Source: an uncultured Eubacteriales bacterium
GTDB taxonomy: Bacteria; Bacillota; Clostridia; Christensenellales; CAG-917
Assembly: GCA_900544575.1 (NCBI GenBank)
Contig: UQVO01000020.1
Location: 1-26,461, forward strand
DNA length: 26,461 bases
Direction of reading: 5' to 3'
The notes beneath the pieces were generated by a model. That model made no database searches and was not told the origin of the DNA. It was given only the letters and a program-made list of their open reading frames with translations. A program made the position numbers and the translations under genes. This document shows, one piece after another, positions 15,350-23,065 of this stretch; position 1 is the stretch's first letter; each line of letters starts with the position of its first letter.

Positions 15350-16078
15350 ATGACGCTGATAGGGAACAGGGCGGGAGCGCTTGTTGTGAGGACGGTCGGG
15401 TTCGTGCTCGGCGTGTTCGGCATTGCGGTGATGCTGACAGTATCCGATGCAGGGACGATGCTGTCCTATTACACTATGCAGACCAACATCTTCACGGTCG
15501 GAGCTTTCGGTATTCTGGCGGTGATGACCGCGGTTCAGATAAAACGCAGCGGTGTGCGCGGAGAAGTGGCGACATTCGGAGCGTCGGCGCATCTGGCGTT
15601 GACATTTTACATCACGATAACGTTCGTCGTTTACTGGGCAATGCTGTCGTGGCAGAATTTCGATATGGGAGGAGGCGACTCTGCGCGCGTGGCATTGACC
15701 AATGCGGCGAATTATACCGTACACGGAGTAGTGCCTGTCCTTGCGGTGCTGGACTGGATACTTTTTATGCCGCACGGAAGGCTGCGCGCCGTGCACGCCG
15801 CCGAATGGCTTGTCTATCCCGCGCTCTATGCCGTTTTCATTTTTATCCGCGCGGAAGCGGCTCCGCCGTTTTACGGGACGACGCGGTATCCGTATCCTTT
15901 CATAGATGTCGATGTTCTGGGCGGCTGGGTGGCGTTGATTGTGATTGCAATGGCGGTTGCGTTTTACGCTCTCGGACGATTGTTTGTTTTTCTTGACGGA
16001 AAGCTTGCCGTGAAAACTGCGGCGCTGATTTGTGCGGCGGCGGAAAGCGAATATGTGCGTGAGGAAAAAGCCGAATGA
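15350..16078 (+). CDS. Pr6Pr-family (FAR-17a/AIG1-like) membrane protein
   Basis: A 242-residue integral membrane protein with about six hydrophobic helices. Family-like motifs are YYTMQTNIFTV early, NYTVHGVVPVLAVLDWILF in the middle (the conserved His in a helix), and YPALYAVFIFIR followed by YPYPFIDVDVLGGW. Eukaryotic relatives include a fatty-acid-ester hydrolase, AIG1/ADTRP, but the bacterial role is unproven. It shares an operon with ogt through a 4-nt ATGA overlap. The family assignment rests on motif memory. Confidence 0.83.
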   Translation: MTLIGNRAGALVVRTVGFVLGVFGIAVMLTVSDAGTMLSYYTMQTNIFTVGAFGILAVMTAVQIKRSGVRGEVATFGASAHLALTFYITITFVVYWAMLSWQNFDMGGGDSARVALTNAANYTVHGVVPVLAVLDWILFMPHGRLRAVHAAEWLVYPALYAVFIFIRAEAAPPFYGTTRYPYPFIDVDVLGGWVALIVIAMAVAFYALGRLFVFLDGKLAVKTAALICAAAESEYVREEKAE

Positions 16079-16569
16079 GGTATACGGATAATTACGTTTC
16101 ACCGATAGGGAATATCGTGCTTGCGGGCGACGGGACCGCTTTGACGGGATTGTGGTTCGAGGGACAGAAGTGGTTCGGGGCAGGGCTGCCCGACGGCGCC
16201 GAGCGCGCGGAGCTGCCCGTTTTCGGGCAGACGAAGAAGTGGCTCGACATCTATTTCGGCGGCGGAGAGCCCGCGTTCACGCCTGCCGTCGCATTGCGGG
16301 GCAGCGAGTTCCAAATTGCAGTATGGAATGTTCTGAGTGCGATTCCGTACGGAAAAACCGTCACTTACGGCGAAATCGCGAGAAATCTGACTGCCGTCAC
16401 GGGCAGGAAAACTTCCGCACGCGCGGTGGGGAGCGCGGTGGGACGCAATCCCGTGAGCATCATCGTTCCGTGTCACCGTGTGCTTGGCGCCGACGGCTCT
16501 TTGACGGGATATGCGGGCGGCGTGGAAAGAAAAAGAGAACTGCTTAGGCTGGAAGGCGTGCTGCTTTGA
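16075..16569 (+). CDS. ogt: Methylated-DNA--protein-cysteine methyltransferase
   Basis: A 164-residue suicide repair enzyme that moves alkyl groups from O6-alkylguanine to its own cysteine. The active-site motif is PCHRV with acceptor Cys133. The wing helix-turn-helix with YGKTVTYGEIA and the asparagine hinge GRNPVSIIVPCHR are intact, and LTGYAGGVERKRELLRLEG ends the protein as in Ogt/MGMT. Length is normal. Translation is coupled to the upstream membrane-protein gene. A terminator follows 22 nt after the stop. Confidence 0.96.
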   Translation: MRYTDNYVSPIGNIVLAGDGTALTGLWFEGQKWFGAGLPDGAERAELPVFGQTKKWLDIYFGGGEPAFTPAVALRGSEFQIAVWNVLSAIPYGKTVTYGEIARNLTAVTGRKTSARAVGSAVGRNPVSIIVPCHRVLGADGSLTGYAGGVERKRELLRLEGVLL

Positions 16570-16591
16570 AAAGTACCTCGGTTGAAAACCC

Positions 16592-16618
16592 AAAGGCGCG
16601 GATGCGCCTTTTTTCTTT
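16592..16618 (+). terminator. Terminator after ogt
   Basis: AAAGGCGC pairs with GCGCCTTT around GGAT, followed by a T-run (16609-16614). Confidence 0.85.
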
Positions 16619-16738
16619 ATCCGCGTTGTCACGGCGAAGCGTGCCGCAGAGTGAAAGTATCCGTGGGCGCACACTATATGCAAAGTGGAAATTCGGTTTG
16701 CCGGCGTATAACGCCGAAGTCGTCAAAAGCGAGATGTC

Positions 16739-16783
16739 GACAAAATTTGTGAAAAAATTTACATAAAACCGTTGACAAAATTT
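16739..16783. promoter_or_regulatory. Paired GACAAAATTT sites at the clpB operon promoter
   Basis: GACAAAATTT occurs at 16739-16748 and 16774-16783, 35 bp apart. The second copy overlaps the -35 box. They are candidate operators for the adjacent ribbon-helix-helix protein. No CIRCE element or CtsR-type box was seen. Confidence 0.45.
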
Positions 16784-16799
16784 CGGAAGAGGATATACT
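16772..16799 (+). promoter_or_regulatory. Promoter of the RHH-clpB operon
   Basis: TTGACA (16772-16777), 16-bp spacer, TATACT (16794-16799). A leader of about 75 nt with short GC-rich inverted repeats leads to the first gene. Confidence 0.75.
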
Positions 16800-16882
16800 A
16801 TGCGATTGAACCGCGGATGCGTTGCGCCGAAGCCCGTAAAAGGGCGGGCAGCTTCGCGGGGCACCGAAGGAGGCGTATGCCG

Positions 16883-17539
16883 ATGAAAAAGAATATGTAC
16901 AGTCTGATGCTTGCCGAAGACGTGATACGGGCAGTCGACGCAATGGCGGCGGAGCAGGGAACGAACAGGTCCAACCTTGTCAACCAGATACTTGCCGAAT
17001 ACGTTTCGCTGACCACTCCCGAAAAGCACGTCGGGCATATCTTCGACGTCATAGGCGCGCTGATGGGCGGGCGCGGGGATTATATGCTGTATTCCGAGCC
17101 GAACAGTCTGACTATGTCCATCAAGAGCGTGCTCAAATACCACTACCGTCCCACCATCCGCTACGAAGTGGAGATGGAACGCACGCCGACGCGCACAATC
17201 GGGCAGCTGAAAATTATTTTCCGCACCACGTCTGCGGAGCTGTTGGTCGAGCTGACGCGGTTTTTCAAGATATGGATGCAGCTGGAAAACATCTATGTCC
17301 GCCGTTTGTTCGGGGACAATCCGCCGGAGTACCGTATGGAGAGCGGCAAATTCCGCCGCACTTTCACTCTGCCGGGCGAGGCGGTGTACACGGAGGAACA
17401 GACGGGCGACGCGATAGGCAATTACGTCGCAACGTTCGACGAAATGCTCAAAGGCTATCTGTCGGGCGAATACCGCACGACGCAGGAGATGGAGAACAGG
17501 TATCTCGAATATCTCAACAGCGGCGTCGCACTCATATAA
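16883..17539 (+). CDS. Ribbon-helix-helix protein with uncharacterised C-terminal domain
   Basis: A 218-residue protein. Residues 1-41 ([19 protein letters not shown] then [14 protein letters not shown]) fit a CopG/Arc-type ribbon-helix-helix DNA-binding domain. The remaining ~175 residues contain an alternating strand pattern ([38 protein letters not shown]) that I do not recognise. AAGGAGG (16867-16873) is 9 nt before this ATG; an ATG at 16877 adds two residues but is only 3 nt away. The gene lies 13 nt upstream of clpB with no terminator between, so they share a transcript. A role as regulator of clpB is inference. Confidence 0.85.
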   Translation: MKKNMYSLMLAEDVIRAVDAMAAEQGTNRSNLVNQILAEYVSLTTPEKHVGHIFDVIGALMGGRGDYMLYSEPNSLTMSIKSVLKYHYRPTIRYEVEMERTPTRTIGQLKIIFRTTSAELLVELTRFFKIWMQLENIYVRRLFGDNPPEYRMESGKFRRTFTLPGEAVYTEEQTGDAIGNYVATFDEMLKGYLSGEYRTTQEMENRYLEYLNSGVALI

Positions 17540-17548
17540 AGGAGGTGA
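17538..17548 (+). promoter_or_regulatory. Full-length Shine-Dalgarno sequence of clpB
   Basis: AAAGGAGGTGA is complementary to the usual 3' end of 16S rRNA over 11 bases, ending 4 nt before the ATG. It overlaps the stop codon of the upstream gene and implies strong independent initiation on clpB. Confidence 0.85.
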
Positions 17549-17552
17549 GGAT

Positions 17553-20150
17553 ATGAACGCACAGAAATTCACTAAAAAGGCGCTGGAAGCCCTCGGCTCG
17601 GCGCAGAGTATTGCAATAGAAAACCAGAATATGCAGGTTATGCCGGAGCACCTGCTTTATGCCCTCGTGGACCAGGACGGCGGGCTTATCCCCGGACTGC
17701 TGAAAAAGACGGGGACGGACACGGACAAACTGCTCGCGATGCTCGATTCCGCGATAGGAAAGATGCCCGCGGTGAGCGGAAGCGGCAGAGAACCCGACAA
17801 GATTTACATCTCTCCCGTGACGGACAAGATACTTTCCGGTGCTGAGAGGCTTGCGTCCTCGCAGGGGGACGAATACGTTTCCGTGGAGCACGTTATGCTC
17901 TCCCTGTTCGACCACGCCACGGAGGAGATAAAGAACATATTCCGCGCGTTGGGCGTCACCAAATCCGCTTTTCTCGCGGAGCTGAAAAAGGTGAAGACGG
18001 ACAGAGTCACGAGCGACGAGCCCGAAAACACCTACGATGCCCTGAACAAATACGGTTTCGACCTTGTGGAACGCGCGAAACAGCAGAAACTCGACCCCGT
18101 CATCGGACGCGACAACGAGATAAGGAACGTCATCAGGATACTTTCCCGCAAGACGAAGAACAATCCCGTGCTGATAGGCGAACCCGGCGTGGGCAAGACC
18201 GCAGTCGTGGAGGGGCTTGCGCAGAGGATTGTGCGCGGCGACGTGCCCGAAGGCCTGAAAGACAAGACCATTTTCGCTCTGGACATGGGTGCGCTGATTG
18301 CCGGTGCGAAATTCCGCGGCGAGTTCGAGGAAAGGCTGAAAGCCGTGCTGAACGAGATACGCAAGAGCGAAGGAAAGGTTATCCTTTTCATAGACGAGCT
18401 GCACACCATAGTCGGCGCGGGCAAGTCGGACGGCGCAATGGACGCGGGCAATCTGCTCAAACCGATGCTCGCGCGCGGCGAACTGCACTGCATCGGCGCG
18501 ACCACGCTGGACGAGTACCGCAAGTATATCGAAAAGGACGCCGCGCTGGAACGCCGTTTCCAGCCCGTTATGGTGGACGAGCCGACGGTCGAGGACACGA
18601 TATCCATTCTCCGCGGACTCAAAGAGCGTTACGAAGTGTATCACGGAGTGCAGATTCACGACGGTGCGCTGATTGCCGCGGCGACGCTTTCGCACCGCTA
18701 CATTTCGGACAGGTTTCTGCCCGACAAAGCGATTGACCTCGTGGACGAGGCGTGCGCCACAATCCGCACCGAGATAGACTCGATGCCCACCGAGATGGAC
18801 GACATCGCGCGCAGGATAATGCAGCTCGAAATCGAGGAAATGGCGCTCACCAAAGAGACGGACACGCTTTCCAAAGAGCGGCTGGAAGACATCAGGAAAG
18901 AGCTTGCCGAGCTCAACGACAAGTTCAACGAGATGAAGCTGCAATGGGAGCGCGAGAAAGAGAGCATACACGCCGTGTCCGACACCAAGGCGGAAATCGA
19001 AAAGGTGAACGGAGAGATTGAAGCGGCGCAGCGCGTCGGCGATTACGCCCGTGCGGCGCAGCTCAAATACAGCCGTCTGCCCGAGCTTACGAAAAAGCTC
19101 GAAGAGGCGGGCAGCGAGAGCGCAAAGAAGCACACCTTGCTGCGCGATACCGTCACGGAAGAGGAGATAGCGCGTGTGGTGTCGCGCTGGACGGGCATAC
19201 CGCTTGCCAAACTTATGGAAGGCGAGCGCGAGAAGATACTCCACCTCGACGACATCCTCCACAAGAGGGTCATAGGGCAGGACGAAGCCGTGACCAAGGT
19301 CACGGAAGCGATTATCCGCTCCCGCGCGGGCATAGCGGACCCCAACCGCCCGATAGGTTCCTTCCTCTTCCTCGGTCCCACGGGCGTGGGCAAGACGGAG
19401 CTTGCCAAGGCGCTTGCGGAAAGTCTGTTCGACGACGAGCACAATCTGGTCAGAATCGATATGACGGAGTATATGGAGAAATTCTCCGTGTCGCGGCTTA
19501 TAGGCGCGCCTCCCGGATACGTCGGCTATGACGAAGGCGGTCAGCTCACGGAAGCGGTGCGCAGAAAACCCTATTCCGTCGTGCTGTTCGACGAGATTGA
19601 AAAGGCGCATCCCGACGTGTTCAACATTCTGCTGCAAGTGCTCGACGACGGCAGGATAACGGACTCGCAGGGCAGGACGGTGGACTTCAAGAACACCATA
19701 ATAATCCTTACGTCCAACCTCGGTTCGTCCTATCTGCTCGACGGCATAAACGAGGACGGCGAGATATCCGAGCACGCGAAGGAGCAGGTGTCCGCGCTGC
19801 TCAAACAGAGTTTCCGTCCCGAATTTCTCAACCGTCTGGACGAAATCGTGTACTACAAGCCTCTGACCCGCGCGGACGTGAGCAAGATAATCGACCTGCT
19901 CGTCGACGGACTTGCCGGACGGCTTGCGGAAAGACAGATAGGGCTGGAAATCACTCCCGCCGCGAAAGAACTCATTGCGGAAAACGGCTACGACCCCGTC
20001 TACGGCGCGCGTCCCCTCAAACGCTATCTGCAAAGCAAAATCGAAACGATGATTGCGCGCACGATGATTGCCGAGGACCTCGAAAGCGGCAACGTAATCG
20101 AAGTCGGCGTCGAAAACGAGGATTTCGTAGTGCGCGTCAAGAAGCACTAA
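17553..20150 (+). CDS. clpB: ATP-dependent chaperone ClpB (disaggregase)
   Basis: An 865-residue Hsp100 protein that threads aggregated proteins through a hexameric ring together with DnaK. The N-terminal Clp repeat domain (about 1-145) is followed by AAA1 with Walker [10 protein letters not shown] (about 210) and Walker [11 protein letters not shown] long coiled-coil middle domain (about 410-525) identifies ClpB rather than ClpC or ClpA. AAA2 has Walker [10 protein letters not shown] (about 610), pore loop GYVGYDEGG and sensor-2 GARPLKR. Length matches ClpB (about 860). No ClpP-docking IGF/LGF loop was noticed. It is co-transcribed with the ribbon-helix-helix gene. Confidence 0.97.
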   Translation: MNAQKFTKKALEALGSAQSIAIENQNMQVMPEHLLYALVDQDGGLIPGLLKKTGTDTDKLLAMLDSAIGKMPAVSGSGREPDKIYISPVTDKILSGAERLASSQGDEYVSVEHVMLSLFDHATEEIKNIFRALGVTKSAFLAELKKVKTDRVTSDEPENTYDALNKYGFDLVERAKQQKLDPVIGRDNEIRNVIRILSRKTKNNPVLIGEPGVGKTAVVEGLAQRIVRGDVPEGLKDKTIFALDMGALIAGAKFRGEFEERLKAVLNEIRKSEGKVILFIDELHTIVGAGKSDGAMDAGNLLKPMLARGELHCIGATTLDEYRKYIEKDAALERRFQPVMVDEPTVEDTISILRGLKERYEVYHGVQIHDGALIAAATLSHRYISDRFLPDKAIDLVDEACATIRTEIDSMPTEMDDIARRIMQLEIEEMALTKETDTLSKERLEDIRKELAELNDKFNEMKLQWEREKESIHAVSDTKAEIEKVNGEIEAAQRVGDYARAAQLKYSRLPELTKKLEEAGSESAKKHTLLRDTVTEEEIARVVSRWTGIPLAKLMEGEREKILHLDDILHKRVIGQDEAVTKVTEAIIRSRAGIADPNRPIGSFLFLGPTGVGKTELAKALAESLFDDEHNLVRIDMTEYMEKFSVSRLIGAPPGYVGYDEGGQLTEAVRRKPYSVVLFDEIEKAHPDVFNILLQVLDDGRITDSQGRTVDFKNTIIILTSNLGSSYLLDGINEDGEISEHAKEQVSALLKQSFRPEFLNRLDEIVYYKPLTRADVSKIIDLLVDGLAGRLAERQIGLEITPAAKELIAENGYDPVYGARPLKRYLQSKIETMIARTMIAEDLESGNVIEVGVENEDFVVRVKKH

Positions 20151-20166
20151 GCGCACTTTATGTAAC

Positions 20167-20197
20167 AAAAACGGAGGGCACAGCCCTCCGTTTTGTT
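20167..20197. terminator. Terminator between clpB and the convergent DUF2804 gene
   Basis: AAAACGGAGGGC (20168-20179) pairs perfectly with GCCCTCCGTTTT (20183-20194) around ACA. U-tails exist on both strands, so it can serve both genes. Confidence 0.88.
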
Positions 20198-20247
20198 ATA
20201 ATCGACGGTTTTCCGCGATTGTCCGAAAGCGCGTGCGGCGGCCGCCG

Positions 20248-21285
20248 TCACCATTTGTTGTGCACCTTTTCGGCAAAGCACAGCTTCTGTATGAGGATGA
20301 TTTCCGTGCCGTCGTCGAGGACGCATTTGCCAGAAACGTAGCCGAAAACCTGATGGGGTATCATACACATCACTTTGAGGTCGAAAGGTTCGTAGCGGTC
20401 GATGAGGGGCTTGAAAGTGCAGTCCACTCTGCCGTCGTCCGACACGATTTTCCATTTCGCCATAAAGTCGGGGCTGCCTTTGTCGTCGCCGGGGATGATA
20501 AACTTCGAGCGCCCTATTTTGTGGGCTTTTCCGCCGTAAAAGAGCATATCTTCGCTCGCCGCCGAGGTGTCGCCGAAGCCGTAGCCCAGATTCCAGCCGA
20601 AAGTCGTGCCGTCTTCGAGGCGGGTCTGCAAGCTTCCCCAATACCAAGTGTTGTCAAACGTCCAGACGCCGCGCCCCCAGTCCAGAGTGGCGAGGGAAGT
20701 TTCGGGATAGAACTTCTTCACACGGTCGCCCACGGTGAATGTGCCCTCCGCTTTCATACAGTTGATTTTCTGGTTGTAATAGAAATAGCCCTGTTTCCCG
20801 AACGGGGTGGCGATGACCATACTTTCTTCGGGGAAGTCGGAGAGTGTGACGTCGAATTCCACGTCGTTGCCTTTCTTGTCCGCATTGTGAAAAACGCCCG
20901 TGAGGTGCCGTGTTTTGCCGTCACAGGTGAAAGTCATGTGCGTCTTGCCGTTGGTCCAGCTCACGTCGCCGCTCTCGGACGAGCGGGGCATATGCAGTTT
21001 CCCCATAGGGAAGAGGAAAATCGAACTGTTGGTAAACTGCGACGGGGTGACGAAATCCATCACCGATATTGACAGCGCCCCTACATAACCCATATCCGCC
21101 ACAGTCAGGCAAAGCGCGTGCTCGTCGCAGCCGATGTAATAGTAGTCCCACTCTTTGATGCGCGCACGGGAAGCGGTGATGTTCTCGCGGTTGTAGTCCC
21201 AGAGCAGTTTTTTGGCGTATCCGGGGTTGGCGATGTTGCCCTGTTCGTCAAGGAGCGGCTGGCGCGTCGTGATTTCTTTTTGCAT
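20248..21285 (-). CDS. DUF2804 family protein (copy 1)
   Basis: A 345-residue protein from the ATG at 21285, preceded by GGAGG on the minus strand; longer frames upstream run through the promoter. It begins KEITTRQPLLDEQG. The C-terminal half has the DUF2804 signature: LDWGRGVWTFDNTWYWGS, GWNLGYGFGD, KWKIVSDDGRVDCTF and a FGYVSG motif near the end. No signal peptide or membrane segment is visible. The family has no established function to my knowledge; the beta-rich, Trp-rich pattern suggests a barrel or propeller that binds a small or lipid-like ligand (inference). Confidence 0.88.
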   Translation of the reverse strand: MQKEITTRQPLLDEQGNIANPGYAKKLLWDYNRENITASRARIKEWDYYYIGCDEHALCLTVADMGYVGALSISVMDFVTPSQFTNSSIFLFPMGKLHMPRSSESGDVSWTNGKTHMTFTCDGKTRHLTGVFHNADKKGNDVEFDVTLSDFPEESMVIATPFGKQGYFYYNQKINCMKAEGTFTVGDRVKKFYPETSLATLDWGRGVWTFDNTWYWGSLQTRLEDGTTFGWNLGYGFGDTSAASEDMLFYGGKAHKIGRSKFIIPGDDKGSPDFMAKWKIVSDDGRVDCTFKPLIDRYEPFDLKVMCMIPHQVFGYVSGKCVLDDGTEIILIQKLCFAEKVHNKW

Positions 21286-21311
21286 AATATCCTCCGATAA
21301 GCGGTAAAAAC

Positions 21312-21341
21312 ATTTTAGTCCCCCTTGTCGGCGGGTGTCAA
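21312..21341 (-). promoter_or_regulatory. Promoter of DUF2804 copy 1
   Basis: On the minus strand, TTGACA (21341-21336), 18-bp spacer, TAAAAT (21317-21312). It is close to, and divergent from, the tRNA-Gln promoter. Confidence 0.72.
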
Positions 21342-21359
21342 TATTGTTTGCAAAAACGA

Positions 21360-21388
21360 TTGCAAAAAGCAAAATGATGCGTTATAAT
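21360..21388 (+). promoter_or_regulatory. Promoter of tRNA-Gln
   Basis: TTGCAA (21360-21365), 17-bp spacer, TATAAT (21383-21388), ending 11 nt before the mature tRNA. Confidence 0.78.
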
Positions 21389-21399
21389 CATTTTCGCGT

Positions 21400-21473
21400 T
21401 GGAGCTTGGTGTAGTGGTAGCACATGGGCCTCTGACTCCCATGGTGTAGGTTCGATTCCTATAGCTCCTGCCA
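21400..21473 (+). tRNA. tRNA-Gln (anticodon CTG)
   Basis: A 74-nt cloverleaf. Acceptor TGGAGCT pairs with AGCTCCT except for U1/U72, the D-arm is GTGT..GCAC, the anticodon loop is CTCTGAC (anticodon CTG), and the T-arm is GTAGG-TTCGATT-CCTAT. CCA is encoded. The anticodon stem has a C31/U39 mismatch. A weak 1-72 pair is usual for tRNA-Gln. Confidence 0.93.
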
Positions 21474-21479
21474 ATGCAG

Positions 21480-21510
21480 AACACTTCCGCGGAAGCGGAA
21501 GTGTTTTTCT
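21480..21510 (+). terminator. Terminator after tRNA-Gln
   Basis: AACACTTCCGC (21480-21490) and GCGGAAGTGTT (21495-21505) form an 11-bp stem with a GGAA loop and a T5 tail. Confidence 0.85.
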
Positions 21511-21517
21511 TTTGCCC

Positions 21518-21586
21518 GCCGCTTGCCAGCGGGCAAAAGCGGCGGGCAAAAGGAAAACGCAGCCACGTTTACGTGGTGTTCTGCAT
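21518..21586 (+). repeat. 69-bp direct repeat, copy 1
   Basis: The stretch from GCCGCTTGCC to GTTCTGCAT is repeated at 21681-21749 with only a few substitutions. It contains nested inverted GCCCGC / GCGGGC words. Its end, GTGTTCTGCATT (21576-21587), is the exact inverse of AATGCAGAACAC (21473-21484) at the tRNA end. Confidence 0.88.
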
Positions 21587-21680
21587 TGAATCCCCGAAAA
21601 GGAGCCGCAAGGAAGCTCCGCCTGCGGAGCATTACTATAAGGCTCCTGCCGACGAAACGTCCGACGCGGACGACGGCACC

Positions 21681-21749
21681 GCCGCTTGCCGACGGGCAAA
21701 AGCGGCGGGCAAAAGGAAAACGCAGCCACGTTTGCGTGGTGTTCTGCAT
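21681..21749 (+). repeat. 69-bp direct repeat, copy 2
   Basis: This is the near-identical second copy, 163 bp from the first. Between them lie a perfect GCTCCGC-CT-GCGGAGC hairpin (21615-21630) and a tRNA-Gln-tail-like stretch at 21635-21650. Confidence 0.88.
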
Positions 21750-21805
21750 CGGGGATTTATGCGCCGATACGGAATTCCGAAAATACTGCGTCATCAGTTT
21801 AATTA

Positions 21806-21831
21806 AAAAGACAGCCGCGCGGCTGTCTTTT
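21806..21831. terminator. Palindromic terminator of the HPr-like gene
   Basis: AAAAGACAGCC and GGCTGTCTTTT form an 11-bp stem around GCGC. On the minus strand the T-run continues, terminating the leftward HPr-like gene. Confidence 0.82.
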
Positions 21832-21853
21832 GCGTTGTGGTCGGGATGTCGGT

Positions 21854-22081
21854 TTACACCATAAAGGGGGAGAGGACGGCGAGGAGGTCGTCGCAGTCGT
21901 CGGAGGCGATTTCCAGCACGATGGGTTCGTCGAGGTCGAGGCTGAAAATGCCGAGGATGGACTTCGCGTCCACGACGTATTTGCCGCTCTTCAAGGTCAG
22001 GTCAAAGTCGTAGCGCGCGGTGATGTTGACAAACTTTTTGACCGCTTCGGCGGTGTCCAGCTTGATTTTTACGGATTTCAT
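21854..22081 (-). CDS. HPr-like (Crh-type) protein without the catalytic histidine
   Basis: A 75-residue protein with the HPr fold pattern. TAEAVKKFVNITARYDFDL corresponds to helix 1 and strand 2, and KYVVDAKSILGIFSLDLDEP to HPr's VNLKSIMGVMSL segment. Ser41 occupies the position of regulatory Ser46. The HARPA motif with His15 is absent, so the protein cannot carry PTS phosphate. Bacillus Crh likewise lost His15 and works only through HPr kinase and CcpA. The start at 22081 is supported by AAGGAG 6 nt upstream; a frame open to 22117 would overlap the promoter. No PTS genes are nearby. Confidence 0.85.
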   Translation of the reverse strand: MKSVKIKLDTAEAVKKFVNITARYDFDLTLKSGKYVVDAKSILGIFSLDLDEPIVLEIASDDCDDLLAVLSPFMV

Positions 22082-22115
22082 GGTGTTCTCCTTAAAAAAT
22101 TTTCTGATTGCACTC

Positions 22116-22145
22116 ATTATAGCCCAAACGCGATACCGTTGTAAA
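22116..22145 (-). promoter_or_regulatory. Promoter of the HPr-like gene
   Basis: On the minus strand, TTTACA (22145-22140), 18-bp spacer, TATAAT (22121-22116). Confidence 0.75.
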
Positions 22146-22226
22146 GGGAATGAGATATCGTAAAATCAGGGTATAAGCTCAAAATCCGCTCTTTTTTGCG
22201 CGTCGCGGCACGGAAAAAGGTGTGCG

Positions 22227-22255
22227 TTGATTATGGCGCGGGGACGTGGTATAAT
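22227..22255 (+). promoter_or_regulatory. Promoter of the unknown gene at 22281
   Basis: TTGATT (22227-22232), 17-bp spacer, TATAAT (22250-22255). Confidence 0.75.
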
Positions 22256-22280
22256 AATCAAAAACGCCGAAGGAGCGGTT

Positions 22281-23003
22281 ATGGAATACAGAGGAGAGGG
22301 AATAGAAGCGCTGGTGGCGGCGCTGGACGACCTGCAAAACGCAAGCCTGATTATGACGGACAAGAAAATCAAATCCGTCCTCAAATGTCTGGCGTATTAC
22401 GACGAGTTCCGCACCGTGCTCGCCTATTGCAACCAAGGGTTCGATTACGCCGCGGAAAAACGCCGTGCGCTGCAAAAGGCGGGGGACTACCGCGTGCTGC
22501 GCCTGCCCAAGACGCCGAAGACGCTGGTCGCGCTGGTGACGGGGCTGCTTGTGGAGTTCGACGACGGCACGGAAGATTTCCTCACTTTCTGCGGAGAGTA
22601 TTTCCCTGCCGCGAGCCGCCAGGACAGTCTGGAAGAGTGCTATCAGGGGATGTTCGAGCCCTTCAAGCTCGCGCTGGTCAGCCTTGTGGTGGACGGCGTG
22701 AAAGAGGAAGTCCCGATGGTGGAACGCACGGTGGAGTTTGCCGCCGACGGCTTGCAGGAACAGACGGAGTATCTCCTTGTCGCGTTGGTGCGCGCCGTCA
22801 ACGAGGCGTCTCTCAACGAAACGGACAGACAGGATTTGCTCCTGATGCTGGAAGGTTTTTCCGCCGCGCTCGACACCCGCGACACGCTGATGATTAAGGC
22901 GGTCTGGCTGGGTGTGAAAAAGGCGCTTGCCGCCTTGAAGATGTGCTCCAAAGAAATAGCCGCCGTGGACGAACTTCTGCGGCTTTACCTCGTCAGCAAA
23001 TGA
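22281..23003 (+). CDS. Hypothetical protein, mostly helical
   Basis: A 240-residue protein I do not recognise. It looks all-helical and soluble. Stretches such as EALVAALDDLQNASL, TLVALVTGLLVEFDDG and RQDLLLMLEGFSAALDTRDTLMI suggest packed amphipathic helices. There is no signal peptide, membrane segment, cysteine motif or nucleotide-binding loop. The ATG at 22281 follows AGGAG (22271-22275), and a promoter sits just upstream; a TTG farther upstream lies inside that promoter and is rejected. Only 62 nt with no clear terminator separate it from the glycosidase-like gene, so the two may be co-transcribed. Confidence 0.82.
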   Translation: MEYRGEGIEALVAALDDLQNASLIMTDKKIKSVLKCLAYYDEFRTVLAYCNQGFDYAAEKRRALQKAGDYRVLRLPKTPKTLVALVTGLLVEFDDGTEDFLTFCGEYFPAASRQDSLEECYQGMFEPFKLALVSLVVDGVKEEVPMVERTVEFAADGLQEQTEYLLVALVRAVNEASLNETDRQDLLLMLEGFSAALDTRDTLMIKAVWLGVKKALAALKMCSKEIAAVDELLRLYLVSK

Positions 23004-23065
23004 GCGGACATAAGGGGGAGCGGTTTTAAGGCGAGAAGCGTGTTTTGCCGCAAAACGGAGTTCAG

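Noticed and set aside
16772..16882. An N-terminal extension of the ribbon-helix-helix protein from 16772
   Set aside because: That TTG is the -35 box itself, and the extension is arginine-rich; the ATG after AAGGAGG is far better placed.
21518..21749. The two 69-bp repeats as a CRISPR array
   Set aside because: There are only two units, they are too long and imperfect, the single spacer is 94 bp, and there are no cas genes.
21388..21806. Overlapping frames on both strands across tRNA-Gln and the 69-bp repeats
   Set aside because: They include tRNA sequence and exist only because the repeats lack stop codons; no start signals are present.
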